A DNA stretch of 64,000 bases from Stenogyne calaminthoides (Eukaryota; Streptophyta; Magnoliopsida; Lamiales; Lamiaceae), in the NCBI GenBank assembly GCA_037126765.1, contig JBBCBC010000017.1, positions 24,667,916 through 24,731,915 on the forward strand, given 5' to 3'. Within the stretch, counting starts at the first letter, position 1, and the number at the start of each line of letters is the position of its first letter. A program made the position numbers and the translations under genes. Of the stretch, positions 13,601-26,081 are shown one piece after another. The notes beneath the pieces are model-generated. The model searched no databases. It saw only the letters and a program-made list of their open reading frames with translations, and was not told the origin of the DNA.

Positions 13601-14843
13601 GCAACCTTTTCTTTTAACGAGATTTAGTTTTTCCGAATATGATCCGAGTCCTAAAAAATTCTACGCATTATAGGAAAATATTCTCCAGTCTGGGCAAGGT
13701 CATCCATTCAAAAGCCGACCTTCCATTCCCAAACAAAGACCTTTTAGTTTTGGTGAAGAAGAAATGCAATCCACCAAGAATTTCAAGCAATTGAAGTCCA
13801 TAGAGGGTGAGTCCTCTATCGCGGCCCATGAGCCTCAACTTATTTCCTTTCACCGCTTGGGAGATGAAGAGTTTCATCAAGATTAATTTTGCCACAATGT
13901 CAATTAAGACCGGTATTTTGCTTTTAAACATAATCTATGCAGCCCTTTCAATTCCACCTTGGTTTACAAAATGGTCCAAAATTTCTTGTTCTCTTCCGGA
14001 CATATACAATCTTTGGATCTTCTCATTTATCACTTAATTCAAACTCGAGTTGATATCGCCAGGACAAGATTTCGATTTTAGAACAAACCACTGCTTTCGG
14101 GATTAAGATAAGTTCCAAAACTTAGTCTGCAAACTTGATCCTCCCGGTCCTCCTTCTCGAAGGTTAACAACAAAATTGCAACACACTGGCTAGTTCAGAT
14201 TCTCGCATATTGCTCACGGTTTTTGTAATTCAGCCAAGACTCAACATGTTTAGGAGCCTCTTCTTCTATCGGGTTACTTTGTTGTCGATCACTGGCTACT
14301 ATATGTTTTAACGGCTTCCGCTTTACGCTAGGAACTTTGACCATCGAAGGCCGTAATTAGGGAACTCCATTATGATAGAAACAAAAGAAAATTCAGGTAG
14401 GTTAGGAAGGGGTTGAAGATTTGAAGGTTTAAGGATTTGGGGAATTTTGATCGCTTAAATGTGAGAAATAAACTAATGAGGGCTAAAATTGGCTTATATA
14501 TGATCCGGTGAAATAAAGATCAATGGTTGTGATTACTCGGAGATAATATGATGAAGGGTTGAGATTTAATCTAAGATTTAAAGAAATCAAAAAAGAAAAC
14601 GGATATTTTCGCTATTTTTCCGGGACAACAATGCAGAAAGATTTATAGTAATCTTTGACAAATGGACGATTCTTGAAAATCGAGGTGACTATTCATCTTT
14701 TCATTCAAAAGACATTTCCGCTTTAAAGTTCAGTCTTTGTCATTTATTTCAAATGATTCTTTGGTAATCCTCATGTAATAAATCTCTTCAATTTAATGTA
14801 TTATCAATATATCTTTGGATTATTTGAACACGTAAACCTTACT
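10668..14843 (-). mobile_element. interior of putative non-autonomous copia relative, unknown ORF
   Basis: Lies between two LTRs of the copia family but shows no protease, integrase, reverse transcriptase or RNase H motif. Minus-strand frames give pieces of one unfamiliar protein. Around 13668-13931 it reads FISQAVKGNKLRLMGRDRGL, around 13050-13277 VFVRYLELPRKTDIISREIF, at 12565-12795 a very Lys/Arg/Glu-rich stretch, and near 12000 FLHFHEFSMAKNYMTRPGR. Order and strand agree with a gag-like or accessory ORF of a LARD-type element. No initiator-Met primer-binding site is visible next to LTR2, where AGTAAGGTTTACGTG replaces TGGTATC. CAG/CTG corruption makes frames unreliable. Confidence 0.45.
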
Positions 14844-16750
14844 TGTTGGTCCCGTGCGTTGAGCCTTACAATGTATGGGGGGAATACACGTGCTTGTTTT
14901 TAAACTTTTTCTTTGAGTCACTTTCGAAAAATAATTTCCTAAGATTTTATCGAGAAGACGATTCCACTAAGTCAAAGTCTACCGAGATATGATCCCGAAA
15001 GCCGCTTTTAAATCTCGATAATCCCATTCCGAGTCCCGAGGTCAGAGATCCCGAGTTGCTTGGATCGAGATAACCAAAAACTGAACCCTTTGTAAGAGTA
15101 ATGTTTGGTTTGGTAACTATGAGTTAGATTTACTCAGTTATCTAAAATGGTTTCGCCTTAGTTTATACTCGAAGAAGCTTTGCGTAAAACTTCCCTTTAG
15201 TAAATAGTGATAGGGTTTTGTGATTCACTTATGCAACTTCAAAGGATTGATTCCAACTCAAAATCGCGAAAAGTATGCTTTCAAAATCAAGTCAATGCAA
15301 AACCTTAGGAAGTGATAAGTGAAAGCGATAAAGAACACAACAATTATAAGGTTGTAGACTCAAGTCCCGTCCACTCTCCGAGCTCTGTTAGAAATTCACT
15401 ATCAACTTATGAGCTTTGCGACTTACCTCGTAGGTTTATTTTTTCAACTTTACCGAGGTTTTAGAATTACTCCAATGAGTTTACTTACTCAACCCGACTT
15501 TGAGCTATTCCGACTAAAAAGGAAGTTTTTTACTCAATGACAAAATGAGACTAACTTAGAGCTTACTAACTTCTCCTCTGAGTTTTCTCGACTACTCGCG
15601 TAGTTTACTAACTCTTTACAACACTTCTCACCAACAAACACACTCCAACTACCTTCACAAGGGTTTGGGGTTTCTAGGTTGGTTTCCAACTAGGATGAGA
15701 TATCCTTTACAATGAAGCACAATGCAAGGGTTAGGATATCTCGACTAAGCTTTGGATAATTCTTATCAAGCCAGGCTTAAAGATAGTGAGCTCTATTCAA
15801 TATTGAAGCACTTGGGAAATTCTAAGTTTTTTCGAGTGTTTTTAACTTTTACAAGAATAAGCTTGAGCTCTTGGTTATGATAAATTTCCCGTAACCTTAC
15901 AATGTAGAGGGTGCTCATTTAAAGGCATACACCAAGGTCACTCTGAAAACTATCCGTTGGAGCTTTAACCATGAGTTTCTTGTGGTGTGTGAAACGGCTA
16001 TATTTAGGTTTGAAACTCCAAAACACTTTCTGAAGACATAGCCTTCCATGGATCCGGCCTTCACGTTTTTTGCAATGCGGAACTTTTGTACATCCTCGAC
16101 ATCTTTTTGGAGCAAACTGTTACTTTTCGATTTAAAGTTCAATGATGGAATGTTGTCTTTTCTTTCGACTTTGTCTCCGTTAAACAACACCTTCAATACT
16201 TCTTTTTTTGGTTACAAACTCACGAGTTTGATATAGCCTTAACAACATGTTTCGACTTAGTTCTTCTTGTCCGTTTGAATGTCTTGCATATCTAACTTTC
16301 TACGAATCGCGATCTTCTCAAGATTGCATCCTTGGATAGATATATTAAGGATATGAGAATTTAAGGAGTTCAAATCTGAAAAAGCATTGAATGACATCAC
16401 CGATTCTTTATAATTATTGTGCCTTAAAGATTCTTGATCTTTAGTTTCTCGGTCTTTGAGTCTTTTTGTGTCTTGAGTCTTACGAAGTCTTGTGGTCTTC
16501 TTCGAGTCTTTGTAGTTTATTTTTGGCGATATTTTACGTCTTCTCGTAGTCTTCTTTATATGTTGATAAATGGAGTCTTCAAGAACTATCCTAAACTATA
16601 TCTCTTTGACTATACATTCGCAGATAACATCCTGAATATTCTAAAATCAGGCCTCGACTCAACTTATCAAGATCATGGTAAACATGTCATACTCGGGGTT
16701 TTGGGATCTAATCAAAATCATAAATCTTTATTAAAATTCATCTCCCAACA
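14844..16750 (-). repeat. LTR2 (shared middle LTR)
   Basis: Begins TGTTGGTCCCGTGCG and ends ATTCATCTCCCAACA. It is homologous to LTR1 and LTR3 and serves as the 3' LTR of the copia pol interior to its right and as the 5' LTR of the unfamiliar interior to its left. At about 1.9 kb it is the longest copy. Bases immediately to the right encode the RNase H C-terminus. Confidence 0.85.
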
Positions 16751-16789
16751 CTTCTTGAATATTGATCTTGACAAAAATTTGTCCCGAGT

Positions 16790-17017
16790 CTCGATTTCCA
16801 TATGAGAAAATTTGTCTGAGTTATTCCCCGGAATAACTACATGCTCTTGAAGGACTTCTCCTTCAAGTGAAATTCATTCACCTCGGATCCAACATGCCTA
16901 ATTCAATCGATAGTTCACGAAATCTTGATTCATTTAATGGTTTAGTCAAGATATCAACTCTTTGTTTATCAAGATGAATTTTCTCCATTCTTATATCATT
17001 TTTCTCAACATGATCTC
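16790..17017 (-). pseudogene. copia RNase H C-terminal part (separated by LTR insertion)
   Basis: Minus-strand translation gives VEKNDIRMEKIHLDKQRVD followed by ILTKPLNESRFRELSIELG, the conserved end of the Ty1-copia RNase H domain (family pattern VEKGDI...D.FTKPL). It continues the domain that stops at 18803 with KHVDI; the 1.8-kb inverted LTR lies between the two halves. The element's Pol is therefore inactivated twice, by insertion and by frame damage. Confidence 0.8.
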
Positions 17018-18798
17018 ATTTGGGAGATGAATTTAACAAAGATTTTGATTAGATCACAAAACTCCCCGAAAGATGACATATGTCGTAGACATCTTGATAG
17101 AATAGAATGGGGATGGGGGTTTCAATAGATGCTAGGGATCGGGATTATCTACACCATGTATATGCCAGATATAGAAAGATTTTTTTTATACTAAAGACTC
17201 GAAGACGACCAAGAATCGAGTAATCAAGAACTCAAGTTTGAAAGTATCGAGAACATGAAGACTCGGAAGAATCGAGGATTAAAAGAATCAAGAACTTAAG
17301 AGCTTGAAGATCGCTTTTTTTTATGCGGATCAAAAGGATCTCGAACAAGCTATTTTTATGAAATATTGTTATGTTCATTTCTAGTACAAACAAATGTAAT
17401 GTTAGACATTTGTGGACATTAAAGGAACATATGGATCAAGAAAAAGAGTTGTTTGTTTGTCTCTGCTCAAACAAAGATTTCAACCAATGAGGAGGCAACA
17501 TCACTTTGTCAAAGATCGACACGTAAAATGACCTTTCACCGAGGAATGTCGTATGATATCTTCAGTTCATAGATATTGGTTCTTGGCTACATGGCTACAT
17601 ATTTCCTAAAACATCAAAGTGAGTGTTCAAACCTAAAATAAATTGATTCATCAATAACCGGAAGAGAAACCCTTGATGCTATCTCTTCAACGAGATAGTT
17701 TTTCAAGAGTAACCTTTGGAGAAGTTCCTATATACCAATGACCTTCACATTGAAAAGGTCACGGAAATTTTAAAAAGAACTCAAGAGCTCATTCAGATTC
17801 TTGCAAATTGAAGCCTTTCGAAAACCCTAGAATTTCCCAAGTGTTTCACATTATAGAAAAGCAATTCACTAATGTAGATTGAAAGAAATATACAAAGCTT
17901 AGTAGAGATATCCTTCCCTTTGCATTTGTTCTTGAACAAAGGATATCTATCTTAGTTGATTCCAACCCAAACCCAAACCCTTTGATAAGGTAGTTTGTGT
18001 ATGTATGTGCTTTTGTTGGTGAGTTAGAGTTACAAAAGAGTGAGCAAGCTGCCGTAGGTTAATTTACTAAAAACTCTAGAGAAGAAGTTAGTAAGCTACT
18101 TGTGGTAGTCCAAAAACTTGTGTGTTTAGTTAGTAAGTCTGCTTGATCACCGTAAAATTTCAAGTAGAAATATGAGTAAGCTACAATTGAAGTTGGCTTC
18201 CTAAAGCTTTAGGAAGTGGTTTCATGAATTTATCCAAGCCTTGAGAGTGGGCGTAGGAGCTTGTGTCTGAACCACTATTATAATTCTTTGTGTTGTTTGC
18301 TTCTATCTGCATTTTTATTCGTGCATGTTTTTTTTTGAAAGCTAATTTTCTCGATATTCAATTGGAACCAATTCACTAAACTTGCATCAAATTGATCCCA
18401 AACTTTAATTTATTTTATTAAAGGAAGAAGGTTGCAAAAAGCTAAAACGAGTATAAACTTAGGGCCAACCTTCCAAGACACTTGAGTTCTTAGAACAGAT
18501 AGTTACCAAATCGAACTCAACTCTTTCGAAAGTGTTCGAAGAAGATAATTATCGATCCAAGCCCTCGATAGATCTCCCATAATTTTGAGGATAGGATGAT
18601 TATTAATCAATCTTCTCGAAATGTTCCCCAGATCATTGTCTCGATGAAAACTTTGACTCGTATGATTTGTATTTCATCGGCAAAAAAATGAAGTGATAAC
18701 TCGACCCATGGGAAATTCGATGAAGAAAAGTTTTAAAAATCACCTTGAACATGTGTATTATCCCATACACGTGTAAGACTTCTTCATCGGGACCAACA
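17018..18798 (+). mobile_element. inverted solo LTR inserted in the RNase H codons
   Basis: Same LTR family as LTR1-3 but reading left to right: near its start TGGGAGATGAATTTAACAAAG, ending CGGGACCAACA, with the TACACGTG and CCCATACACG landmarks near 18760. No interior follows it. On both sides the RNase H coding sequence continues (HFIR on the right, RDHVEKND on the left), so it is a solo LTR, probably left by LTR-LTR recombination after insertion. The junctions share about CTMAT, compatible with a damaged 5-base duplication. Confidence 0.8.
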
Positions 18799-18802
18799 AT
18801 AG

Positions 18803-20060
18803 CTAATGAAGTGATGTACCGATATCAACATGCTTACATCGGGTGTGTGTCTGGCTTTTTTGTGTAATAACAATTGCGCTATTATTGTCACAAAATATTT
18901 CCACTTCATTGGCTATAATCTTATAATCCTCAATTGTTGTTCCAGCTAAAGATTGACTTCTTCTTGACTTCCTAGAGGAAGTTTTATTCACCTTCAAAGA
19001 AGATTAGTTTCTTACGAGTCGGATCTTCTTTTGTTTGAAATTGACAAGTTCATGGTAGTAGACTTCGTCAATTCTACATCCTCCATGTCAGACTGAATAT
19101 AACCCGATTAATTTAAGGTTCGAGGTTTGGATACCATAATCCTCTATTCACAATTGCCTTTTAAGATACTTCAAAATCTTTTTGGCGTTCTCCATATATA
19201 TAGCCTTAGGATTAACTTTTTACCTTGCATATCCCAACAACAAATGGAAGACTACTTGTCGAGAATACTTAATGATCCAATGATCCCTCTATAATCAAAT
19301 GTGATTTATCGAGATGATCATTATGAAGACATAGATCCATCTTCGGAAGTTAGTATTCATAAGAATTCCTAACGCATTGCAATCTGACATACCATACTTC
19401 AAGAATCACATCTCTGGTGTATTTTGCTTGATTGCATGAAGATTTCTTCCTTAGTTTGTTTCATTTAAGTCCAAGAAAGAAATTCATCTCATCATATGTT
19501 TCTCAAACTTTCGCTTTCATCGTCGAGAACTTCTCACATCTCGATGATTTGGAGAACAAATATTATGTCATCCCATAAATTTGAACTAGTAAGATATCTT
19601 TCCCATCTGATATTCGAACAAAGTTCTATTGTGGTTCCTTTAATAAAACCATGTCCAAGAAGAAATTGAGAGAGTGTATCATACCATTTTTCGGTGCTTG
19701 TTTAAGACCATACAAGGCTCATCAAAGCACGTAAACTTGGTCATATAATGGTTGAAACCGGGGAGGTTGTTCACATAAACCTCTTCTTTAAGATGATTCG
19801 AAAATGCACTTTTCACATCCATCTTGGGATAGAATTTCTATGTAAGGCGGACATATCAAGAAAACAATCTGATGGCTTCTAGTCTTTCCAACGGTGAAAA
19901 GGTTTCATCATAATCCAAACTTCTTCTTGGGAGTTCTTTAACCAAATTTGCCTTGTTTCTTACAATGTTGTTGTTTTCATCTCTCTTGTTCTTGAACACC
20001 CACTTAGTTCCAATCACACAACACCCTCTTAGGTAAATCCACTAGCTCTCAAACTTCATT
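18803..20060 (-). pseudogene. copia reverse transcriptase and RNase H (N-terminal part)
   Basis: At 18803-18997 the minus strand reads IANEVEIFCDNNSAIVITQK and then KHVDI, the RNase H core with the Asp of CDN(N/Q)SA. Upstream, 19200-20060, frame-shifted pieces recover the copia reverse transcriptase: NKANLVKELPRRSLDYDETF, then FYPKMDVKSAF and LKEEVYV with LPGFNHY. These give the DVK(S/T)AFLNG region of RT; the later YVDD box is not readable. Stops and frame shifts are frequent, several beside former CAG/CTG sites. Confidence 0.75.
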
Positions 20061-20699
20061 TCTTGTGAAGTGATTCAGACTCTTCTTGCTAGTTGATTAA
20101 CTAAAATGAATCTTGAAGAGTTTCTTAAATCTCGTTGGGTAATTTTTTTGGATAAAACAAATGAATCAAAGCACTTTCTCCATGAAACCTTCTTGTTTTA
20201 ACACCTTACGGTAGATCACCCACAATCGACTTGTGGGATGACTATCCAACCATCTTCTCTGGATGTTCCCCATTTGGTGATGTCCTCAACATCGAAATGT
20301 TAGGCCTGTGTTTGATCAAACTCGGGAACAACAAAAAGGAGAGAGTGAATCATCTTCCTCGGAAATTCCATTCGAACATTGTAAGAGACATTTGTTCCCT
20401 CTTGGTTGATAGATTAATTTTTTCGATTGCCAGACCACATCTTCATTGGCATTACATACGAGTTTGAATCTGGTGTATGGGTCAGTTAATTAGTCGACTT
20501 AAGTGTGTTAGCTTTCGCGGTGGAGAATTTTCATCGAAGGTCCATCATCCCGATATTTCCATCCACAGCTTCTTTTTGCAGTTTGATTCACTCCATTCAT
20601 AGAAAGTGATTGAGCTTCTATTTTTTTAGGCTCAAGGGATGTTTTATCATTCATTTTGTTCGTAAGTCCGGGTGATTATCTTGGTTAGTTCTCCAAAGT

Positions 20700-21620
20700 C
20701 ATGTTCACATTTCTTCAACACAAGTAGATTCATCAAAAAATAACATGAGGTGTTTCCAACAAAGAGTCCCACAGGTTGTAAACTTTGAAGGCTTTTCTTG
20801 ACTTGAAGAATATCCTAAGAATATTCCTTCATCATCTTTGCTATCAAAAGTTTTCAACTGATCTTTTACCATTATTGTGTATGAAACACTTGCAACCAAA
20901 CACACGAAAAGAAAGAAACAAGAGGCTTCCTTTCATTTCACGATTCATAGGTGTTTTCCTTGATTCTTTGTCGGCATGGATGCCAGCGAGAGTAGCATTC
21001 GGTTGTTGATAACCCACCAAAATCTCTTGGGAATATCGAACAAAGAATCATTGTTCTTGCGAACTTCTTTTCGAGTCCTATTTCTTCTTTCAAACAACAC
21101 CATTTTGTTGTGGGGTCTTTGCGGTGATGTTTCATCAGTTATTCTATTCTTTTTATAATAATCGGATATAATATAGTTGATAAATTCGGTGCCTTTTTAT
21201 CGATCGATTTTGACACACTCGATTCTTTTTCAATCTTGAGTCTTTTCAGTAATTCTGGCAGTTTTGTCAGAGTCTCTTTCTTACTGAGTAAGAATATGAC
21301 CCATGTGTATCTAGAGTAGTCATCAACTACCACAAGTGTATATTTATTGTCATTAGTGCTCCACAGTTCTTTGGACCAAAGAGATCCATGTAAACAATTG
21401 CGATATACTGTCGATGAGACTTCTACTTTGCTTTTGAATGATGCTCTGATTTATTTTCCTTTCTGACAGGCATCACATATATGATCTTTACTGAATACTT
21501 CATTGGGTAACCCCCTCACAAGAGCCAATCTTGCAAAGTTTGTTAGGGTTTTGAAGTTTAAGTGATTGGGTCTTTTGTGCCACAAACAAGCGGTATCGTG
21601 GAACTTTTTGCAACTAAACA
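20700..21620 (-). pseudogene. copia GAG-pre-integrase and integrase
   Basis: From high to low coordinate: a GAG-pre-integrase zinc-binding part near 21430-21610 (LNFKTLTNFARLALVRGLP and CDACQKGK after frame repair by eye), then the integrase core at 21139-21333 (VVDDYSRYTWVIFLLSKKET, with the catalytic Asp in DDYSRYTW). A damaged PQQNGVVERRNRT-like region follows near 21090-21130, and the C-terminal LKTFDSKDDEGIFLGYSSSQ lies at 20705-20905. This is the normal Ty1-copia order of integrase before RT. Several frames are needed, so it is inactive as read. Confidence 0.8.
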
Positions 21621-23639
21621 TGTATCTTTATGAGTTAATCTCAATCAGCGAAGATACATTTTCCTTTCTAGTACACATCAAGAGAGTTTTATGTGAATCA
21701 TTGTCTTTTCACATAACATAAGTTCTTTGAGAACTCAACATTGAATCCTTTGTCCACATAATTGGTGATTGAAAGCAAGTTATGCTTTAAACCAAAAACA
21801 TATGAAACACCATGGATATGAGCGGAATCAACTTCAAGAGTTCCATATCCTTACCGTTTCATCCTTTGGAGTTGTCTCCAAATGTAATCTGAACCTTTTT
21901 GCTCAACATAGTTAGTGAGTAGATGTTTGTATCCCATCGTATATGTCTTGAACATCCATTTGTCCGAGATACCATGCAGTGGGTGCAATTCATTTCCACT
22001 CATCGGGGCTTTATGTTATCTTTATTCATCTCAGTGCCCTTTTCCTTCACAGAAAAATAGATGGGCCTTAGGGTACCCATTTGGTGTAGGGTAATTACCA
22101 AGTTAGTTGTACCTTTTGGAGCCCAGATTTGTTCGATAACTCTAAGTACTTTAGAGTGGTTGATTTATCTCCATAAACATCTACATACACATTCACCACC
22201 CTATGTGCCTTGGCAGTACCCGGTGTATGAGTGTCAGCCTTAGCATGAACATGAGCCTTAGAGTTCTTCTTGGGTTCAGGCCTCTTATTCAATGCAATCG
22301 CTTTTTGTACATTTGGTCTTTGCTCTTCGACGGTTCAGTGAAACCTTTACCCTTGGGCAAGTGGGGTTTAGGTTGCTGTCTTTTTAAAATTGTGGTCTTT
22401 CAATGTCGAGGACTTGGTCTTTTTCAAGTTGAGAATATCTCTCTTTGAGTGTTTCTTTTTGAAAATTCATAGTTCGTTCTGCGGATCTCCTTAGGTTGGT
22501 ATTCTTAGCTTTGAGGCTTTGAAGTAATGGCCCTAAAATTTCCCTCTTGAGTGTTCGGGTTTTCTAGCCTTTTCCCGAGGTTTGGGCTTTCTTCCCTAAA
22601 CCTTAAGTTTTTAAAGAAACCATAGGTCCTTTACCCTTGTCTAAAACTTTGGGTTTGTTCTTGATGAAGATTAGTACATGCCGGCGGGTTTAACAAAGAC
22701 AATCTTGGTGCTACTAGAAAGAACATTAAAGAAGACCTTGTGAGGTTCCTCCGGATTATATCCCAATCCGGCCTTTATAGTTGCGAGTGTCTTTGATAAC
22801 TCCAATTTCATCTATTACTTTAGATGCGAATTCAATAAGCTATCTTCTCTACCGACTATCCTCACTTTTCTTTAGAGTGTCATGCTTTTCAAAAGAGGTC
22901 ATTAAATTCGATTCGATAAGATCAATCTCGCCGTATTTCTCTAATTTTTTCCATTCAGATCTCTATCACTTTCTCCTTTTACGAGAGTTGTACTTTCGTA
23001 ACATCTAGATCATCAAAGAGTTCCCATTAATTGAGAAGTGATTTAGCAAAAGATAGAGTCTTTTCCACTTTGATTCTCGTGATCGATTTCTTTGTTACGC
23101 TCTTGAGTTTCTATGAGCAGTTCTTGTAACACGAATAGTCCTTCATAAGATTCTCAAAAAGAATCCATCGGTCAAAATTCTGGTTACTGAGATGAACTTG
23201 ATAACTTTCGAGTGCTTGTGTAGGAGCAACAACGAGGAGATAGAAGAATTTACCTCATCCATAGCAACAAAGCGGACATCATCATCATTGTCACTATCGA
23301 GAATATCTCCCAGAAGAACCCGGATCCTTCTTGATTGTTCTTCTTCAACAATCATAGCCTTTTTGCTCTTAGATTTTTACATCTCTTGGCTTGTCTCTCC
23401 TTTCTTTCTTTGGCACTCAGCTCAAGACAATCATACAGGATTTCTCTTTGGCTTTGAAAGCCACATTCTTGCTAGATGAATAATCATCTTTGCTGTCAGA
23501 TTTCTTAGTTTTCTTGTCAATCACAAATTCATAAGCTTTCGACTTTTTCGGGAGAAAACTTGTTGATATGACATAGAATCAATGTTTTTGGTGTTTTCAA
23601 TCATAGCTTTACAAAGAAAACTTGTTGGCATATATATCC

Positions 23640-24186
23640 CATTTCTTAGATAATCCCTCTAAGAATTTTCAAGGATTGCCACTCATTGTGGGTATCTTTT
23701 CCCAAGAGCATTCGGATCATTCATAATGCTAGTGAATTTGACTTGGGTTGTCAATGGATTCACCATCTTCCATTTCAAAGCTGTCAAACTTTCCAATAGC
23801 AACAGAAAGTTTGTTCTCTTTAATATGATATGTGCCTTGACACATGATAGCAAGTGTGTCCCATATCTCTTTGGCAGTTTCACAGTGAGAAATCATCCCC
23901 ATAACACCATCATCAATAAGTGTTATATAGAGTATCTTTGGCAATGTAGTCCAAATTGACTAACTTTTCTCATCACGAGTAAAAGTTGGTCATCAGTTTT
24001 GAAATTCATCTCTGGGATCATTCTATCGATTATCGATGAACTGGGATTCACAAGCAGTGTATTTGAATGGTCCTTCGAAACCACTCTCCACATTCTTTCA
24101 TGCTTAGAATACGGATGTACCGCGATTCTCAATCTCCATAGGTCATAGCTCTCAACAGAGAACATAGAAAATTTCTTAGAAGGCAT
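23640..24186 (-). pseudogene. copia gag
   Basis: The start at 24186 gives MPSKKFSMFSVESYDLWRLR. Adjacent frames continue with the plant copia Gag (UBN2 family) signature CETAKEIWDTLAIMCQGTYH, then IKENKLSVAIGKFDSFEMED, then FTSIMNDPNALGKRYPQ. Role: capsid-like nucleoprotein of the retrotransposon particle. Two or three frame changes interrupt about 180 codons. It lies about 120 bases downstream of the primer-binding site, as expected for the first gene of the element. Confidence 0.85.
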
Positions 24187-24293
24187 GATGAATGAGCCTT
24201 GTAAGATATCGGCGATAAGAATATATTCAAGAGACCACCAAAGTATTTCAAATGACTATGGCTACCAAAGCAAGTGGTCAAAATGAACCCTTT

Positions 24294-24305
24294 GCTCCGA
24301 TACCA
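24294..24305 (-). promoter_or_regulatory. primer-binding site of composite copia element
   Basis: Minus-strand TGGTATCGGAGC sits two bases after the inner edge of LTR3. It matches the 3' end complement of initiator-Met tRNA (TGGTATCAGAGC) with one mismatch at a former CAG. It fixes LTR3 as the 5' LTR. Confidence 0.85.
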
Positions 24306-24307
24306 CT

Positions 24308-26081
24308 TGATGGTCCCGGTACAAAGCGATTCTCACACGTGTATGGGGGGAATACACGGTGTTAAGTAATTTTTAAAACTTTTCTTCCTTTGAGATCGGA
24401 TGGGTCGGGGATGTCACGAGAATTTTTTGCCGAGAAGCACAAATCATCCTGAGTCAAAGTCTCTTTGAGGAACGTTGATCTAAGTTGCTTTGGAAGCTTC
24501 GGATTAGCCCAACTAATCCACGAGTTTTTATCGGAGATCGAGAAGCTTGGATCGATAATTATCTTCTTGAATACTGGTAGAGATGGTTCGGGTTTGGTAA
24601 CTATCTGTTCTAGCCCACTCAGTGCGGAATGGTTGGCCCTAAAGTTTTATACTCGTTTTAACTTGAAAAAAATCTCATTTTATAAAGTAGTGGTTAAATG
24701 TGATCAGTTTAATGCAAGTTAATTGGTTTGATTCAGCGAATATCGGTAAAAAGCAGGTATGCTTTTCGGTGAAAATATCGTTAGATAATATCTCAAAGAA
24801 CAAAAAGCAAACAACACGGCAATTATAGTGGTTTCGGAGACTCAAGCTCCCACTCTCTCTCTAATCTTGGAGAAATTCCTTAACACACTTCTCCTAAAGC
24901 TTCGAAATTTGAACCTCTTTAACTTACTAACTTTTCTACCTTGGTTTTTACGGGCGACTCACTTTGCGGCTTACTAACTCAATACACACAAGTTTTCGTA
25001 GACTACTATAAGTAGCTTTAACTTCTTCTCTAGGAGCTTTACTCGCTAAACTCACCGCACTTACTCACTCTTTACAACTCTTTACTCACCAACACCACAC
25101 ACTCAAACTACCTTATCAAAGGGTTTGGTTTTTGGGTTTGGTTGGTTTCCAACTAGGGTGAGATATTCTTTTACAATAAGTACAAATGCAAAGGCTAGGA
25201 TATCTCTACTAAGATTTGAATATATCTATCAAATCTAGCTTAGTGAATGAGCTCTCTTCAATGTCAAAACACTTGGAAAATTCTAGGTTTTTTTGAGTGC
25301 TTCAATTTGTAAGAATATTGAATGAGCTCTTGAGTTGCTTTGATTTCCGTAACCTTGCAATGGTGAAGGTCACTGTATTTATAAAAACTTCTCCAAGGCC
25401 ACTCTTTGAAAAACTATTATTGGAAGAGATAACATCAAGAGTTTATATCTTCGGTTATTGATGAATCCACTATTTTGAAGGTTTGAACACACACCCTTGC
25501 ATGTTTTAGGAAATATGCAACCATGTAGCCAATCACCAATTTTTGTGAATGGAAAATATCGACCGACATTACTTGGTGAGATGTTGCTTAAATGTCGCAT
25601 AAAAAGACGTTGTTGTTGCCTCCTCATTGGTAGAGATCTTCCTTGAGCGTAGACAAACAAAACGACTCTTTTTAAGTTGATCTTCCGGGTGATATGTTCC
25701 TTAATGTCCACAAATGTCTAGCATTCATTTTGTTTGTACTAGGAATGAACATAACACTATTTCATTAAGATAGTGGTTGGGGGGTCCTTTTTATCAAGAC
25801 AAAAACAGTCTTTAGGATCTTGGTCTTGGATATTCTGAGCTACTCCGAGTCTTGATTGTCTTCGCCTTCTTGAGTCTTGAGATACTGATTCTTCGTAGTC
25901 TTGAGGATACTTCAATTCCTCGATTTATATATCGCCGACTATACATGGTGCGAATAATCACGATTTCTAGTATCTATGAAACACGATCCACGATTCTATA
26001 TTATCAAGATGTCCCTCGATACATGTCATACCGGGGGTTTGGGATCTAATCAAAATCTTTATTCAAATTCATCTCCCAACA
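24308..26081 (-). repeat. LTR3 (5' LTR of composite)
   Basis: 1,774 bp, TGATGGTCCC at the inner edge and CATCTCCCAACA at the outer edge, followed by TSD TCTTT at 26082-26086. A minus-strand TATA box (TTTATAAATAC, reverse complement of 25373-25383) lies mid-LTR and would drive the element's transcript toward lower coordinates. A CTTGAGTCTTGAG-type C/T-rich stretch lies upstream of the TATA, near 25840-25920. Confidence 0.85.

Larger units (their letters stand above)
8883..26081 (-). mobile_element. 17.2-kb composite Ty1-copia element with three direct LTRs
   Basis: Order along the plus strand: LTR1, unfamiliar interior (10668-14843), LTR2, copia pol-gag interior (16751-24307), LTR3. All three LTRs share orientation: the element reads right to left, begins TGTTGGGAGATGAATTT and ends near GGACC(A/T)(A/T)CA. 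The whole is bounded by TSD TCTTT and sits inside a LINE. The likely origin is LTR-LTR recombination between an autonomous element and a non-autonomous relative, or a tandem insertion. An additional LTR of the family lies inverted inside the pol region. Widespread CAG/CTG corruption breaks the reading frames. Confidence 0.85.
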
